DNA from: a virus
Length of the DNA stretch: 26,410 bases
Virus record (IMG/VR): IMGVR_UViG_3300031707_000150
Location: 1-26,410 of that record
Reading direction: 5' to 3' (one strand)
Shown here: positions 13,600 to 23,700 of the stretch, piece after piece
Position numbering within the stretch: the first letter of the stretch is position 1
Layout: every line of letters starts with the position of its first letter
Made by a program: the position numbers and the translations under genes
The notes under the pieces: model-generated
Told to the model about the DNA's origin: nothing
What the model saw: only the letters and a program-made list of their open reading frames with translations
Databases searched by the model: none

Positions 13600-16500
13600 T
13601 AGAAAAATTGGGAGTAGAATTTTTTTCGAAGGTCTCTCCCGACTTCTTTTCTACAATACAAAAAGCCGTCGATCAGTTCAATCAACAGATCCAACCTTCC
13701 CTGAAGGCTATCGCCTCACAGTTTAAGGCCATCGGAGCATCCGTTTCTACCTTCTTTGAACTCCTCAAAAGTGTCCCGGCAGGCGACATTTTTAAGGGTT
13801 GGAACGTCCAGGGTGCGACCGATAAGATGTCGGCCAGCTTTAAAACAGCGAAGGATCAATCGCTGAAATACGTAGAGGAATTAAGTACGGGTATTAAGGC
13901 AAAACTACGTGACCTTGAACGGGAGTTTGCGAAGAATCAGAAGATCATCTCATCCCTTCAGGCAGGTGAGGATATTGTCACCAGCTGGGGACAGCCTAAA
14001 TGGTCTACAAGGAAGAAGAAAATGTACTTCCCTAATGCTCAATGGGCTGTTGGATCGGGTGGCATGCGAGAAGGAGTAGATTACCCTCAAGGCAGTTCCC
14101 CTTATGGGGCTGATACAGACAGGGTGTTTTCCGAAGTTAGTGCCGGTTATCAATCCAGACAACTTACCATTTACAAAGAGATGGAATCTGTCTTGGGTAG
14201 AATGGGTGCATTCGAACGGGCCAGACTCGCCACGGATGAACTGATAGCCCGTGCTAATCAATCAGAGGTCGATGCTAAAAGCAAGATTGCCGAAGTTTCA
14301 AAAATCATCGATGTTCTCCGAAGTAAAGGGTTGACCGTTGAAGGCAAGGATGATAAATATTTCTCTTCTGCTAAGAAGCATCTTGAAGATATCTGGAATA
14401 CTACCAAAGATATAAATATTCTTAATCAAGAGGCCGAGGCCGTCATTGCTCGTATCTGCGGAAGTGAAGAAGCCCTCAAGAAAATCATCCTCGAACGGTT
14501 CGAGATCGAAGGTAAACTGGTCACCCTTGCCACTTCGATGGCAAACGAATATGAACGTGCCAAAGCATCCCAATTCCAGTCCCTGAATGTTGGTGGGTTG
14601 TGGACCAAGGGAGATATAAACGTAGAGTCCTGGCAGCGACTGATAGGTTATGTAGAACAAGCCAGGGGTGCGGTCAATGCTTTCCAACAGAATATTCAAG
14701 CCGTACAGATGAAGGCTTTTATTGATCCTAACGAATTGGAAAGGATCAATAGGTTGACCTCTGTTCTTAACGCTGAAATAGATAGCCTGTCTAATCGTCT
14801 TTCCAAGATCGGAAGTCAAACGGGTGCGAAGGCGATAGCCGAACCTTTCGTTGCCCTCGAAGCCCAAATTACTAAGGTCGAGACCGCATTAGCCGCAGCT
14901 CAAGCCTCCGGTAAAGGTGGCGCGGTTGTTTATACCAATTTAGATGCAACGGTCAGAAAACTTGCCAATGACCTCAAAGAACTGGCTGCCTCTACTAAGT
15001 TATGGCGTGTTGATGAGATCAGGGCTGGCATGGGTGTCCTTGATGCCCAGATCAATAAACTTAGTGGGGGTGCAGAGTTAAGTTATAAATCCCTGAAAAA
15101 GATGGGTATGGGGATGTTGGAGGTTGAAGAAATCCAATCTCTCCTCGGCACCAAGATGAAACTGATCCGGGAAGAGTTTGCTTTAACCGGAGTTGCTACT
15201 ACTGCCATGAATACGGAGATGAATAAATCTTCGCAGGCCATGGTGGGGTTAAGGGCTTACGCCGGAGAGGTAGAGAAGAAAACGGGTGATGCAGCCAGAG
15301 CCATGCAACGATGGTCTATCGAAGGTTTCGGCAATATGCTGAAATCTCAGATGGCATGGTTGGTTGGTGGGGCTCTTATCTTCGGTACTATCTTTAAGAT
15401 TCAACAAGCCTTCCGTGAAGCCACAAGTACCCTTATGAAGTTTAGTCAAGCGATTATTGATGTCGGAGCTATCACCAATGCTTCGGCTGGCGATATGAAG
15501 GTTCTTGAAAAGGCTGCCCGTGATGTTGCCACTACCACCAAAATGAGTTTTCTGGAAGCGGCGGACGCTCTCAAAATCTTGGGTCAGGCCGGTTTGACTG
15601 CCAAACAGTCTGCCGATGCTCTTAAAACTGTTGGTATGATGGTTTCAGCCACAGGTGCGAGTGCGCAGGAAGCCGTCAAAATTCTGACTACCTCCATGTA
15701 TGTTTGGAATATTTCAGCCAAAGACGTTACCAGAATCGGGAATGTGCTGGCTGCTGCCTTAAACTATTCAAAATTGGAAGTCGGGGATCTGACAACCTCT
15801 TTTAACTATTTGGCTGCAACCGCTTCACAGGTGGGGATGGGTATTGAGGAAACGGCTGCTACGATTGCGGTTCTTTCCAATGCTGGTTTAAGGGCCTCCA
15901 CGATCGGTACAGGTCTACGGGGCATCCTTGGACAGTTGATTGCTCCCACCAAGGCATTTAGGGATGAACTTCATTCTATCGGGGTGGACTTTGAAGCTAT
16001 CAGGATGCCAGGCCACAACCTCATCGAAGTCCTCGGCGTTCTCGGTAAAGCCGGATTCGACCTTACTAATACATTTGAAGGATTAGAGAAGAGACAAGCC
16101 GGTGTCTTTGCGGCCATGAGCAATATGGGTAAAGATGCCTTCCAGAAGATGACCGATGCCCTGACTGGTACGAATGCCTTATTGGTGATGAATGAAAGAG
16201 CTATGCAGGGACCCATGGCTCAACTCCATGTTTTTAAGACAAGCCTTCTCGACGTGGCCCTAAGTACAAGTGATATAGTTGTTCCGTCCTTTAATCTGTT
16301 GTTGAAGGTTCTGGGGGAACTTGTCGCAACCTTCAAACTCCTATGGCCGGTCTTTATTGGTGGTGCGGTTATCTCTGGTATCCAATATCTGATTAAACAG
16401 TTTGATCTTCTCGCATTGGGGGCTGGCACTCTCAATACGGTCTTAACCTTCTTGGGTAAACACCCCATTTTCCTGGCCCTCAGTCTACTGGCGGCCGCCG

Positions 16501-19100
16501 TAACTGCTGTCAAATTGGCTTATGATGGTCTCCATCAATCCAATGAGGACAGGATTAAACAGATTGATCGGGAAGTCTTGCTTTATATCCAACAGGTTCA
16601 GGAGTTGGAACAATTAAAAATCAAGGTTTTGGATCTTAAGATCAGTGATGATGAATTAAGGACTTCCGTCAATAACCTTAGTGGTGAATATTCGGGCCTC
16701 AAGGAAATGGTTAATCAGGTTGGATTTAGTCATGGCGCCGTCAAAGATAAGATAATTGCTGACATCAATGAGATGTATAAGGCTATTGATTCACTTAAGT
16801 TCGATAGATTAAAACTTCTCTTGGATGACCTTGAGACATTGCGGAAAAGAGCAGATCAAGCCAGGGAACGTCTTGCCATGGTTAAGACTGGTAAGGGATC
16901 GGGTGCAGAAGTGGGTGTCCTCGAAGTATCATCCAAAGGAGCAGAACTAAAGATTATAGACGAGATCACCGATCTGACCGAAAAGGAGATTAAACTTAAA
17001 CAGGCCGCTATCGAAACAGGTCGTGCCTATAAGAACAGAACCGAAGATGAATTGAAGGCTTTGGCTAAGGAAAAGGAATTTAGTGAGGCATACCTTAAGG
17101 TTGCTCTCGATACCCGGAAACAAGCCATTCAGGAAGATGTAGATGCTGCGGCGAAAAGTATCGAATCCGGTATGCAGGCTCGTTTAAGTTCTATGAGAAG
17201 TGCTGCCAATGAGATGAAGAAAGCATTGGCCGACGAGAGGGGTAAATTAGCACTGACCAGGGAAGACGAATTGGCTAAATTCCCAGAGAAGGGATACGCC
17301 GATACAGAGACAGGGCGTAAGGCGGCTCAACTTGCTGCAGAACAAAGAAAGTTGGTATGGGCAAAATACTATGATGAGATAGGCAAACTTGACGAGAAGG
17401 AACGGTATCAGGAGATTCAGTTCAATTTCAGGGTATCGGAAGAAGAATATCGTCAGGCTCTACAATTAGCCTCCAAAACATCCGACATGGAAGTGAGGAT
17501 TCAGAAGGAGACTCATTTTAAGATACTCCTTGAAATTCTTGATTTTCAGAAGAAGATGGCTGACATTGCTAATCGTGAAATGATGAAACAGATCAAACCG
17601 GAGGGAGCGGGTAGGGAACGTGGTGTTGCCCAGGCTGAATTCGTCAAGAGAACCCTTCTTCTGAGAGAGCAAGAGGCAGTTGAAATTGCCAATGCACAGG
17701 CGAAGCAGAGAGAAAGGGATGCGGCGAAAGAAGTTGAATATCTCAATTGGACAAGGAGATTAAAGGAAGAAGATGCCCGTGCCAGAATTGCGATAGCCAA
17801 AACTGTAGGGAAAGACGTGGAAGCCCAACAGGAGGCAACCAATATTGCCCTTGAGAGGTTAGAAGAAGAACATACCGAAGAGTTAAAAAAGATCGAATTA
17901 AAATATCAGGATGAATGGGGACTTATTACGTTTAAGGGTATGGCATTGCAGGCGGAGGAAGAAAAAGCATACCAGAATAAAAGGATTGGTATCGTTGAGC
18001 AAGGTCGAAAAAATATCGAACAGGCCCAGGATCAATGGAACCAGAAGGAACTGGAAGATATCCGTAAAAGGATGAAGGCACAAACCGATGAAGAAACCAA
18101 GGGGATGAGGGATCAACTTAAAAATCTCCAAGTTCAATACGATAATTTAGACAAGGCAACCAGAGAATCAGAATTCGGTCAGAACCTTAAGAATCAGATC
18201 GATGGGATTATGATCACCATTGATGAGGCCAACAAGAAGGTTCTTGAGTGGGGGATTAAGATGGCAGAGGCATTGCCGAATCAAACCTATTCGACTGCTG
18301 CTGCGATCTCCCAACTGAGACAGGACTTTGAACAGCTTACCGATAAGGTTAGGGCTGCAAAGAGAGAAATGTCGGATTACAATACTCGCTTTCTTGGTCT
18401 TACCAAGGGGATGGAGGCGGGTCTAAAAGAATTTAGCACTTCCCTTGACTGGACATTTGATGTTGGTAGAAAATCGGTCGTTGACTTTGGTAAGGCCCTC
18501 TATGACTCTACTGGTGGTGTCCTGAATGACCTAATGACTCACGAGATGAAAAACTGGAAAGATTATTGGTTAAATCTTCTCAAGAGTATCGGTCAAAATT
18601 TCTCCAAAATGATCAATGGGATGATTTGGGATTTTATCGGATTTAAGAAGGCTACGGAGGCCGGAGGTTTTGATTGGGGTAAACTCCTCGGAGGAATCTT
18701 TGGAGGAGGGGGCGGGGGTGTGTCCGCTACCGGAGCAGGACAGTTCGAGGGAGTGGATTGGGGTTCTATCCTGGGAAGTGCGGTTCATCAAGGCGGATTT
18801 CCAAGATATCATTCCGGCGGATTAGGACGTGATGAAATTCTCGCTCTACTTCTTAAAAAAGAATATGTCTTAAGACCGCAGGCCACCCAGTCTATCGGTA
18901 AAGACAGGTTAGACTACATGAATGCCACGGGTCAGATTCCTGGGGGTCAGGGTACTAAGTCTAAAATAGAGGTAGAGGTGAGGTTAGAACCAGGCTTACT
19001 GGCAAGCGTTAGACCTTCGGCAGATGAAATTGATCTTACCGTAGCCACCAAATATCGTATGGGTGGAGAACTTTATAAACAATTACAGGGATCACGATAA
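13584..19100 (+). CDS. tail tape measure protein
   Basis: The 1838-residue protein sets tail length and is ejected at infection. It shows long helical, coiled-coil stretches, especially about residues 1050-1660 rich in Glu, Lys, Gln and Ala. Hydrophobic segments lie at about 590-606, 918-936 and 959-978, and a TP901-like core (ATTTKMSFLEAADALKILGQ) at about 650-670. The glycine-rich C-terminus carries HSGGLGRDEILALL followed by a KKEYVL and MNATGQIP pattern, seen in many tape measures. By the usual ratio of about 0.15 nm per residue the tail would be near 270 nm. The start at 13584 has only a weak site (AGGG) and lies inside the endonuclease gene. Confidence 0.93.
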   Translation: MSEIIVEKLGVEFFSKVSPDFFSTIQKAVDQFNQQIQPSLKAIASQFKAIGASVSTFFELLKSVPAGDIFKGWNVQGATDKMSASFKTAKDQSLKYVEELSTGIKAKLRDLEREFAKNQKIISSLQAGEDIVTSWGQPKWSTRKKKMYFPNAQWAVGSGGMREGVDYPQGSSPYGADTDRVFSEVSAGYQSRQLTIYKEMESVLGRMGAFERARLATDELIARANQSEVDAKSKIAEVSKIIDVLRSKGLTVEGKDDKYFSSAKKHLEDIWNTTKDINILNQEAEAVIARICGSEEALKKIILERFEIEGKLVTLATSMANEYERAKASQFQSLNVGGLWTKGDINVESWQRLIGYVEQARGAVNAFQQNIQAVQMKAFIDPNELERINRLTSVLNAEIDSLSNRLSKIGSQTGAKAIAEPFVALEAQITKVETALAAAQASGKGGAVVYTNLDATVRKLANDLKELAASTKLWRVDEIRAGMGVLDAQINKLSGGAELSYKSLKKMGMGMLEVEEIQSLLGTKMKLIREEFALTGVATTAMNTEMNKSSQAMVGLRAYAGEVEKKTGDAARAMQRWSIEGFGNMLKSQMAWLVGGALIFGTIFKIQQAFREATSTLMKFSQAIIDVGAITNASAGDMKVLEKAARDVATTTKMSFLEAADALKILGQAGLTAKQSADALKTVGMMVSATGASAQEAVKILTTSMYVWNISAKDVTRIGNVLAAALNYSKLEVGDLTTSFNYLAATASQVGMGIEETAATIAVLSNAGLRASTIGTGLRGILGQLIAPTKAFRDELHSIGVDFEAIRMPGHNLIEVLGVLGKAGFDLTNTFEGLEKRQAGVFAAMSNMGKDAFQKMTDALTGTNALLVMNERAMQGPMAQLHVFKTSLLDVALSTSDIVVPSFNLLLKVLGELVATFKLLWPVFIGGAVISGIQYLIKQFDLLALGAGTLNTVLTFLGKHPIFLALSLLAAAVTAVKLAYDGLHQSNEDRIKQIDREVLLYIQQVQELEQLKIKVLDLKISDDELRTSVNNLSGEYSGLKEMVNQVGFSHGAVKDKIIADINEMYKAIDSLKFDRLKLLLDDLETLRKRADQARERLAMVKTGKGSGAEVGVLEVSSKGAELKIIDEITDLTEKEIKLKQAAIETGRAYKNRTEDELKALAKEKEFSEAYLKVALDTRKQAIQEDVDAAAKSIESGMQARLSSMRSAANEMKKALADERGKLALTREDELAKFPEKGYADTETGRKAAQLAAEQRKLVWAKYYDEIGKLDEKERYQEIQFNFRVSEEEYRQALQLASKTSDMEVRIQKETHFKILLEILDFQKKMADIANREMMKQIKPEGAGRERGVAQAEFVKRTLLLREQEAVEIANAQAKQRERDAAKEVEYLNWTRRLKEEDARARIAIAKTVGKDVEAQQEATNIALERLEEEHTEELKKIELKYQDEWGLITFKGMALQAEEEKAYQNKRIGIVEQGRKNIEQAQDQWNQKELEDIRKRMKAQTDEETKGMRDQLKNLQVQYDNLDKATRESEFGQNLKNQIDGIMITIDEANKKVLEWGIKMAEALPNQTYSTAAAISQLRQDFEQLTDKVRAAKREMSDYNTRFLGLTKGMEAGLKEFSTSLDWTFDVGRKSVVDFGKALYDSTGGVLNDLMTHEMKNWKDYWLNLLKSIGQNFSKMINGMIWDFIGFKKATEAGGFDWGKLLGGIFGGGGGGVSATGAGQFEGVDWGSILGSAVHQGGFPRYHSGGLGRDEILALLLKKEYVLRPQATQSIGKDRLDYMNATGQIPGGQGTKSKIEVEVRLEPGLLASVRPSADEIDLTVATKYRMGGELYKQLQGSR

Positions 19101-19642
19101 TGGCAATGTTTCCTACGGATACCGTTTGGACGAACAACACCCCCTATGCGAAGGGTGCATTGATAGTGCCCACGGTTGGCAATAATCGTTTTTATGAGGC
19201 CCTTAATGCGGGTACTTCGGCTAATGGTCAACCGGGATGGTCTACCACTCCGGGAAATCTTACCTATGATGGTGCTGATTCTACGATGATGGTGTGGATT
19301 TGCAGACAATATCCCGAAGAATATGATGTGGCAGAATATACTCCCGAATGGCCTATGAACGTTGTGGAATTTGAGAAAAGATATTCCCAGTTTCTATCTT
19401 TGGGATTTAAACGGAGATATTGGAAAGCAAAGTTCCTGATCTTGGATGGTGGTATCCCATACCTTCTAACCTTCTATGATAATCGCAGGGGGAGTGTAGA
19501 AAAGTTTAATCTCTATATTCCACTTTTATCCTCTCTGGTATCTGTTAGATTTGCAAGGGACTGGAGACCTGTTTTTAAAAATATGGTTCAGGGAGACTAT
19601 TCATCCCTGGAAGTGGAAATTCCATTTGAGGAAGCCTTCTAA
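19100..19642 (+). CDS. minor tail protein with N-terminal adhesion-type module
   Basis: The 180-residue protein follows the tape measure with a TAATG overlap, where the tail-distal protein (lambda gpM or similar) lies. Residues about 9-69 form a module with W, YAKGALIVP, GTS and ending VWICR, closely like the module at 274-333 of the tail-tip protein. The rest (about 78-180) is the likely tail-docking part, with RYWKAKFLILDGG and ending EVEIPFEEAF. It probably joins tube to tip. The family is inferred from position. Confidence 0.62.
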   Translation: MAMFPTDTVWTNNTPYAKGALIVPTVGNNRFYEALNAGTSANGQPGWSTTPGNLTYDGADSTMMVWICRQYPEEYDVAEYTPEWPMNVVEFEKRYSQFLSLGFKRRYWKAKFLILDGGIPYLLTFYDNRRGSVEKFNLYIPLLSSLVSVRFARDWRPVFKNMVQGDYSSLEVEIPFEEAF

Positions 19643-20169
19643 TGCCATTAGAAATTTCAAATAATCTCAAGACTCAGAAAAATAAGTTAGAGCAGAAAGA
19701 TCCCTGGGTCTATCTTTGTGAGATCGAACTTCCTTCCGGGTGGTATAGGATAACAAACCATGTCCACGATATCGAGTGGCCTACCGGAAGCGAAACGATT
19801 TGGTATGCTCATCCATTAGCAGTATCATCCATTAAATATTCATCCAAGGGAGAGGTTCAAACTGCTACCGTTTCCATTTCCAACTTAGGGGATATCTTAA
19901 CCGATTACTTGGTAGAAAACATTGGGTTAACCGGAAAAAAAGGTAATCTTTACCTTGTGAATCTTCTTTATTTGGATGATCCTGTGTACTCTGTCATACC
20001 AGAAAGATTTGTTGTGGCGACGACCTCTAATCAAATTGGGATAGCAACTTTCAACCTTACATTGGGGATTGATGCATACGGGATCGAGGGACCGATAGGA
20101 AATTATACAAGACTCGAATTTCCATCAATGCCAATCGTAAACCTACGTTACAGCGTTGGGTCTATATAA
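19642..20169 (+). CDS. minor tail protein, lambda gpL-like / DUF1833-type
   Basis: The 175-residue protein begins after a TAATG overlap. Features include an N-terminal helix, then YLCEIELPSGWYRITNH and VQTATVSISNLGDIL, a pattern shared by tail-tip L-like proteins that sit between distal and tip proteins. A zinc ribbon gene and a peptidase gene follow, matching the lambda order L-K. No C-terminal iron-sulfur cysteines typical of lambda gpL are present. Confidence 0.6.
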   Translation: MPLEISNNLKTQKNKLEQKDPWVYLCEIELPSGWYRITNHVHDIEWPTGSETIWYAHPLAVSSIKYSSKGEVQTATVSISNLGDILTDYLVENIGLTGKKGNLYLVNLLYLDDPVYSVIPERFVVATTSNQIGIATFNLTLGIDAYGIEGPIGNYTRLEFPSMPIVNLRYSVGSI

Positions 20170-20177
20170 ATTTAATA

Positions 20178-20321
20178 ATGAAGTGTCCTAAGTGTAATTC
20201 TAAGAATGTAGACAGAACGACCAATAATTTTAAAAAAGACGAACTGCCCATTTGGACTGGTTATTACTGTTACGATTGTGGTCATTGGTGGATTGACGAT
20301 GGATGCAAAATTTTATATTGA
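20178..20321 (+). CDS. 47-residue zinc-ribbon protein
   Basis: This short product begins MKCPKCNSKNV and has CYDCGHWW about 28 residues later, giving a CPxC...CxxC zinc ribbon. It overlaps the peptidase gene by 23 bases in another frame. No clear ribosome binding site is seen, so expression may depend on coupling. The function is unknown. Confidence 0.5.
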   Translation: MKCPKCNSKNVDRTTNNFKKDELPIWTGYYCYDCGHWWIDDGCKILY

Positions 20322-20670
20322 CAAATATCTTGGCAAGAAGTTTGGGGAAGGTTCATCGGGTTGCTTCCTTTTCGTTAAACATTTTTATCAGGAAGAGTTC
20401 GGTATTGATCTGGTAAATGACTATCTGGAAATGCTAACGGTTTTTAGAGAGATCAAAAAGGTTCCTGAATTCGGGGATATTGTAGTAATAAGGAACCATC
20501 CAATGATCCCCAATCATATAGGGGTTTACCTTGCTGGCGGTGAGTTCTTACACGGTGGGGCTACTCTGGACCACGATGAGGTTATTTTAAGTCGGACAGA
20601 TGATCCTCTTCACGGCAAACGTATTATGGGATTTTTGAGGCATCCTGGTGTTGTGTTCACCAAATGGTGA
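20299..20670 (+). CDS. NlpC/P60-family tail-tip peptidase (lambda gpK-like)
   Basis: With the start at ATG 20299 (GGTGG upstream), the protein has 123 residues. A GTG 21 bases upstream is possible but less likely. GSSGCFLFVKHFYQEEFG at 18-35 carries the candidate nucleophile C22, and PNHIGVYLAGGEFLHGG at 71-87 holds H73 and H85, the expected catalytic histidine region. These enzymes cut peptidoglycan peptides at the tail tip to let DNA through. The gene lies between the L-like and I/J-like proteins, as in lambda. It ends inside a terminator hairpin. Confidence 0.83.
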   Translation: MDAKFYIDKYLGKKFGEGSSGCFLFVKHFYQEEFGIDLVNDYLEMLTVFREIKKVPEFGDIVVIRNHPMIPNHIGVYLAGGEFLHGGATLDHDEVILSRTDDPLHGKRIMGFLRHPGVVFTKW

Positions 20671-20701
20671 ACTGTTCATTATTGGTGAACACTATTTTTT
20701 T
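20653..20701 (+). terminator. rho-independent terminator after the peptidase gene
   Basis: GTGTTCACCAA (20653-20663) pairs perfectly with TTGGTGAACAC (20682-20692), an 11-bp stem with an 18-nt loop, followed by TATTTTTTT (20693-20701). This is the clearest terminator in the window. It overlaps the end of the peptidase gene, so the tail-tip gene needs its own promoter. Confidence 0.8.
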
Positions 20702-20728
20702 CTGAACTAAATATACGGATTGTATAGT
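20700..20728 (+). promoter_or_regulatory. putative promoter/operator motif directly before the tail-tip gene
   Basis: TTCTGA, a 17-base spacer ending TATACGGATTG, and TATAGT match the architecture of the other copies, and TATACGGATTGTATA (20712-20726) is a near palindrome. The ATG at 20731 is only 3 bases beyond TATAGT and has no ribosome site, so if TATAGT is a -10 box the transcript would begin at or after the start codon. It may therefore be an operator, not a core promoter. Confidence 0.35.
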
Positions 20729-20730
20729 CC

Positions 20731-23700
20731 ATGATTAAATTAAAAGTTCCAATCGGTAAGTCTGAAACGGGTCTTTTTGAATACCATGAATGGGAGAAGG
20801 AGTGGATTCCCCTTCAAACCATCTCTGATTACCTAAAACCCGAATTAGATGGTGTTCAGGTCAATCGTGTGATTTGGAATGGCCGATCCATCCCCGATTT
20901 TCCATATCGTGATCTTAGTCCTTGCGAAAACAATGAAATTTTCGATCAGTTTATTCTTAGAGATGACGATGAACTAATTATAATCCCGGGATTTCAAATT
21001 CCCGTAGCGGGATATCTAGGTATAGTTGGATTTTGGGGCGTAGTTGTTAACCTCCTTGCCAATGCAGCGATTTCTTTTCTTCTTAATACCCTGATTTCCT
21101 ATTTAACCGCTCCTTCCAAACCCAAAGGGCAGGGCCAATCGTCTGCCACATCTTACGGTTGGCAAGGAATTCAAAACAGTTATGGCCCGGGTGATCCTAA
21201 ACCAGTAATATTCGGAAAGCATCGGGTGGGTGTCAAGGTAATCCATTACTCGGTAGAGGAAGAATATCTAAGCGGTAAAAAACACCAAATTGACCTCACC
21301 AAAACCAAGATGTGGGTCAATATGTTGGGTGCTATCGGTCGCCCTATCCATCATTTGACGAACATTGAGATTAATAATAATCCGATCACTAATTACGGTT
21401 CGGATATTTTGTGGTGGTGGGCTAACGGTGCTACGCCTAATGAGGTATTGGATAAAGATGGAAATCCGATAGCAGACGGTATCATCCCTGGATTTGACGA
21501 AGATAAACAAAGTATTCAATATGGAGCTGAACTTTACTATACTCCCGTATGGATACACCACAATTATTATAGTGTTGGAGATCTTGTTCTTGCAACAATA
21601 GAGAATGAATATGAATACGAATGCACCGTTGAGGGTAAATCTGGCGGTACTGAACCAACTTGGCCTACGACAGAAAATGGAACCGTTAAAGATCCCCTAC
21701 CGAACGGACCCCTTACATGGATATGCAGGAAAGGTAAACGATGCATCTATACTACCAGTGAGGGAGATGACCGTAAAATAACGGCCTTTCAGGTGCATTT
21801 CGAAGCCCCTGGCGGAATTTACTGGTCAGACACGGGTGGTATAATCCCCAATACGGTAACGACAAGGATTGAATATCGGGTTTACAAGGACACCCTTCCA
21901 TATAATGCATGGGTTGTTCTTGAATCAGACATAGCAGCATCTAACAAAACATCGGTCTGTCGATGGTCGAAACGGATTGACGATTTAACCTCTAATAGAT
22001 ACGACATTCGTATTACGGAGCTTTATCTAAAATATCCCAAAACCCCCAGAGATAGTGCTCCCACTAATCCTATCCAAACTATTATTCAGGTTGCCAAGAT
22101 CACGGAAATTCAACCCTCTGTTCCCCATCGATATGATGGTACTTCGCTAATAGGAATTAGGGCTCTTGCCACGGCTAATGTTTCGGATGCCCCCCCTACC
22201 GTTACTGGTCTATGTGATGGAATTGAGTTACCCGTTTGGACCGGATCTGCTTGGGAGGATCAATGGACAGATAATCCTGCTTATATCGGGCGGGCAATTG
22301 CCCTCGATCCAGATTGGGGTTTTGGAAATTGGATTTCACCCGCGGAAATTAATGATGATTGTGTTAAGATCTTTGCTAATTATTGTGCCGAATGTAATCT
22401 ACTGAGATGGTCGGAAGAATTTGATAATGCTGCCTGGATAAAAATCAATACAACCGTCACTCCCAATTCTACTCTTTGTCCCGATGGTATCAGACAGGTA
22501 GCGGATACCCTGACAGCCACTGCTTCCAATGGCATGATAGTGCAAGACATTAATGGTTCGAGTGTCCAGAGAACTGGAAGTGTATACCTCAAGCGCAAAA
22601 CAGGAACAGGGACTATCCAGATAACAACAGATGGCACTACTTGGGTTACAGTTTTAATTTCGGATGCGGCATGGACACGAGTCAGAGACATTAGGACAAC
22701 CATCAATCCTTCCCTTGGCATCAAAATAATAACCTCTGGTGATGCGATTTATGCATGGGGGGCAATGTTTAATGCTGGTGATGTTGACCTACCCTACCTC
22801 AGAACCCAAGATGTTGCTGGTCTACCGCGTCACTCTTGTAATTTTGTCTGGGATCAAAGAAGAAAATTCATGCCGATGCTTCTGGATGTATGGGGTGGAG
22901 CACGGGGAACAATCTTTAGGGCTGGCGGTAAATTCTATGTTGTGCCAGACAGGTCACGTTCGCCATCACAACTCTTTACGATGGAAAATATCGTTAGAAA
23001 TTCCCTCAAGATGGAATGGGTGGACGAACGGTTAAATTACAATGCCTATGATGTTAGTTTCCTCTCTGCCAATCAGGGTTATAAGACATTTGCGTTCTCA
23101 GCCGACTTAGGCGAAACCCCTATCAAACCCAAGAATATAAGTCTTTTTGGTATTACCGACGGGGATGAGGCAACCCGAAACGTCAACTACCAATTAAATA
23201 TTATTAGAGATCTTCACGAATCCATCTCTTTCCAGGCTGGCATCGATGCAATTTACTGTCTACCCGGTGACGTGATTAATTTTCAGCATAAGTTATTTTT
23301 ACCTCAATACGGAACTATATCTGGTCGTGTCTCCCTGGATTCCGTAGGACAAAATATCATCCATTTAGATGCTCCCGTAACCCTTGCACCCGACAAAACC
23401 TATCGGATTATGGTTCGTTTCTCGGGTGGCAATAATCCTGACGTGATAGAAACCAGAACTATCGCTAACGGAGAAGGTGTCTATACGGATCTATTGGTAA
23501 CGGTTAATTTTTCACAGGTAGTAAAACGGTACGATCTTTATGTGATCGGTGAAGTAGGGATTATTGTAAAACCCTATATCCTCCTTGAAATTGAGAGAAA
23601 ACCAGATCAGACCTGTCAATTGAATTGTCTGGAATACAAAGAATCCGTCTATTTTGATTCAGGATTCTTAGAGGATATACATATCCATTTAATTAATCCT

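Noticed and set aside
12648-13600. Group I intron or intein carrying the endonuclease
   Set aside because: The endonuclease is a free-standing gene between two complete genes; no split exon frame or intron core is visible, and the chaperone and tape measure are each intact.
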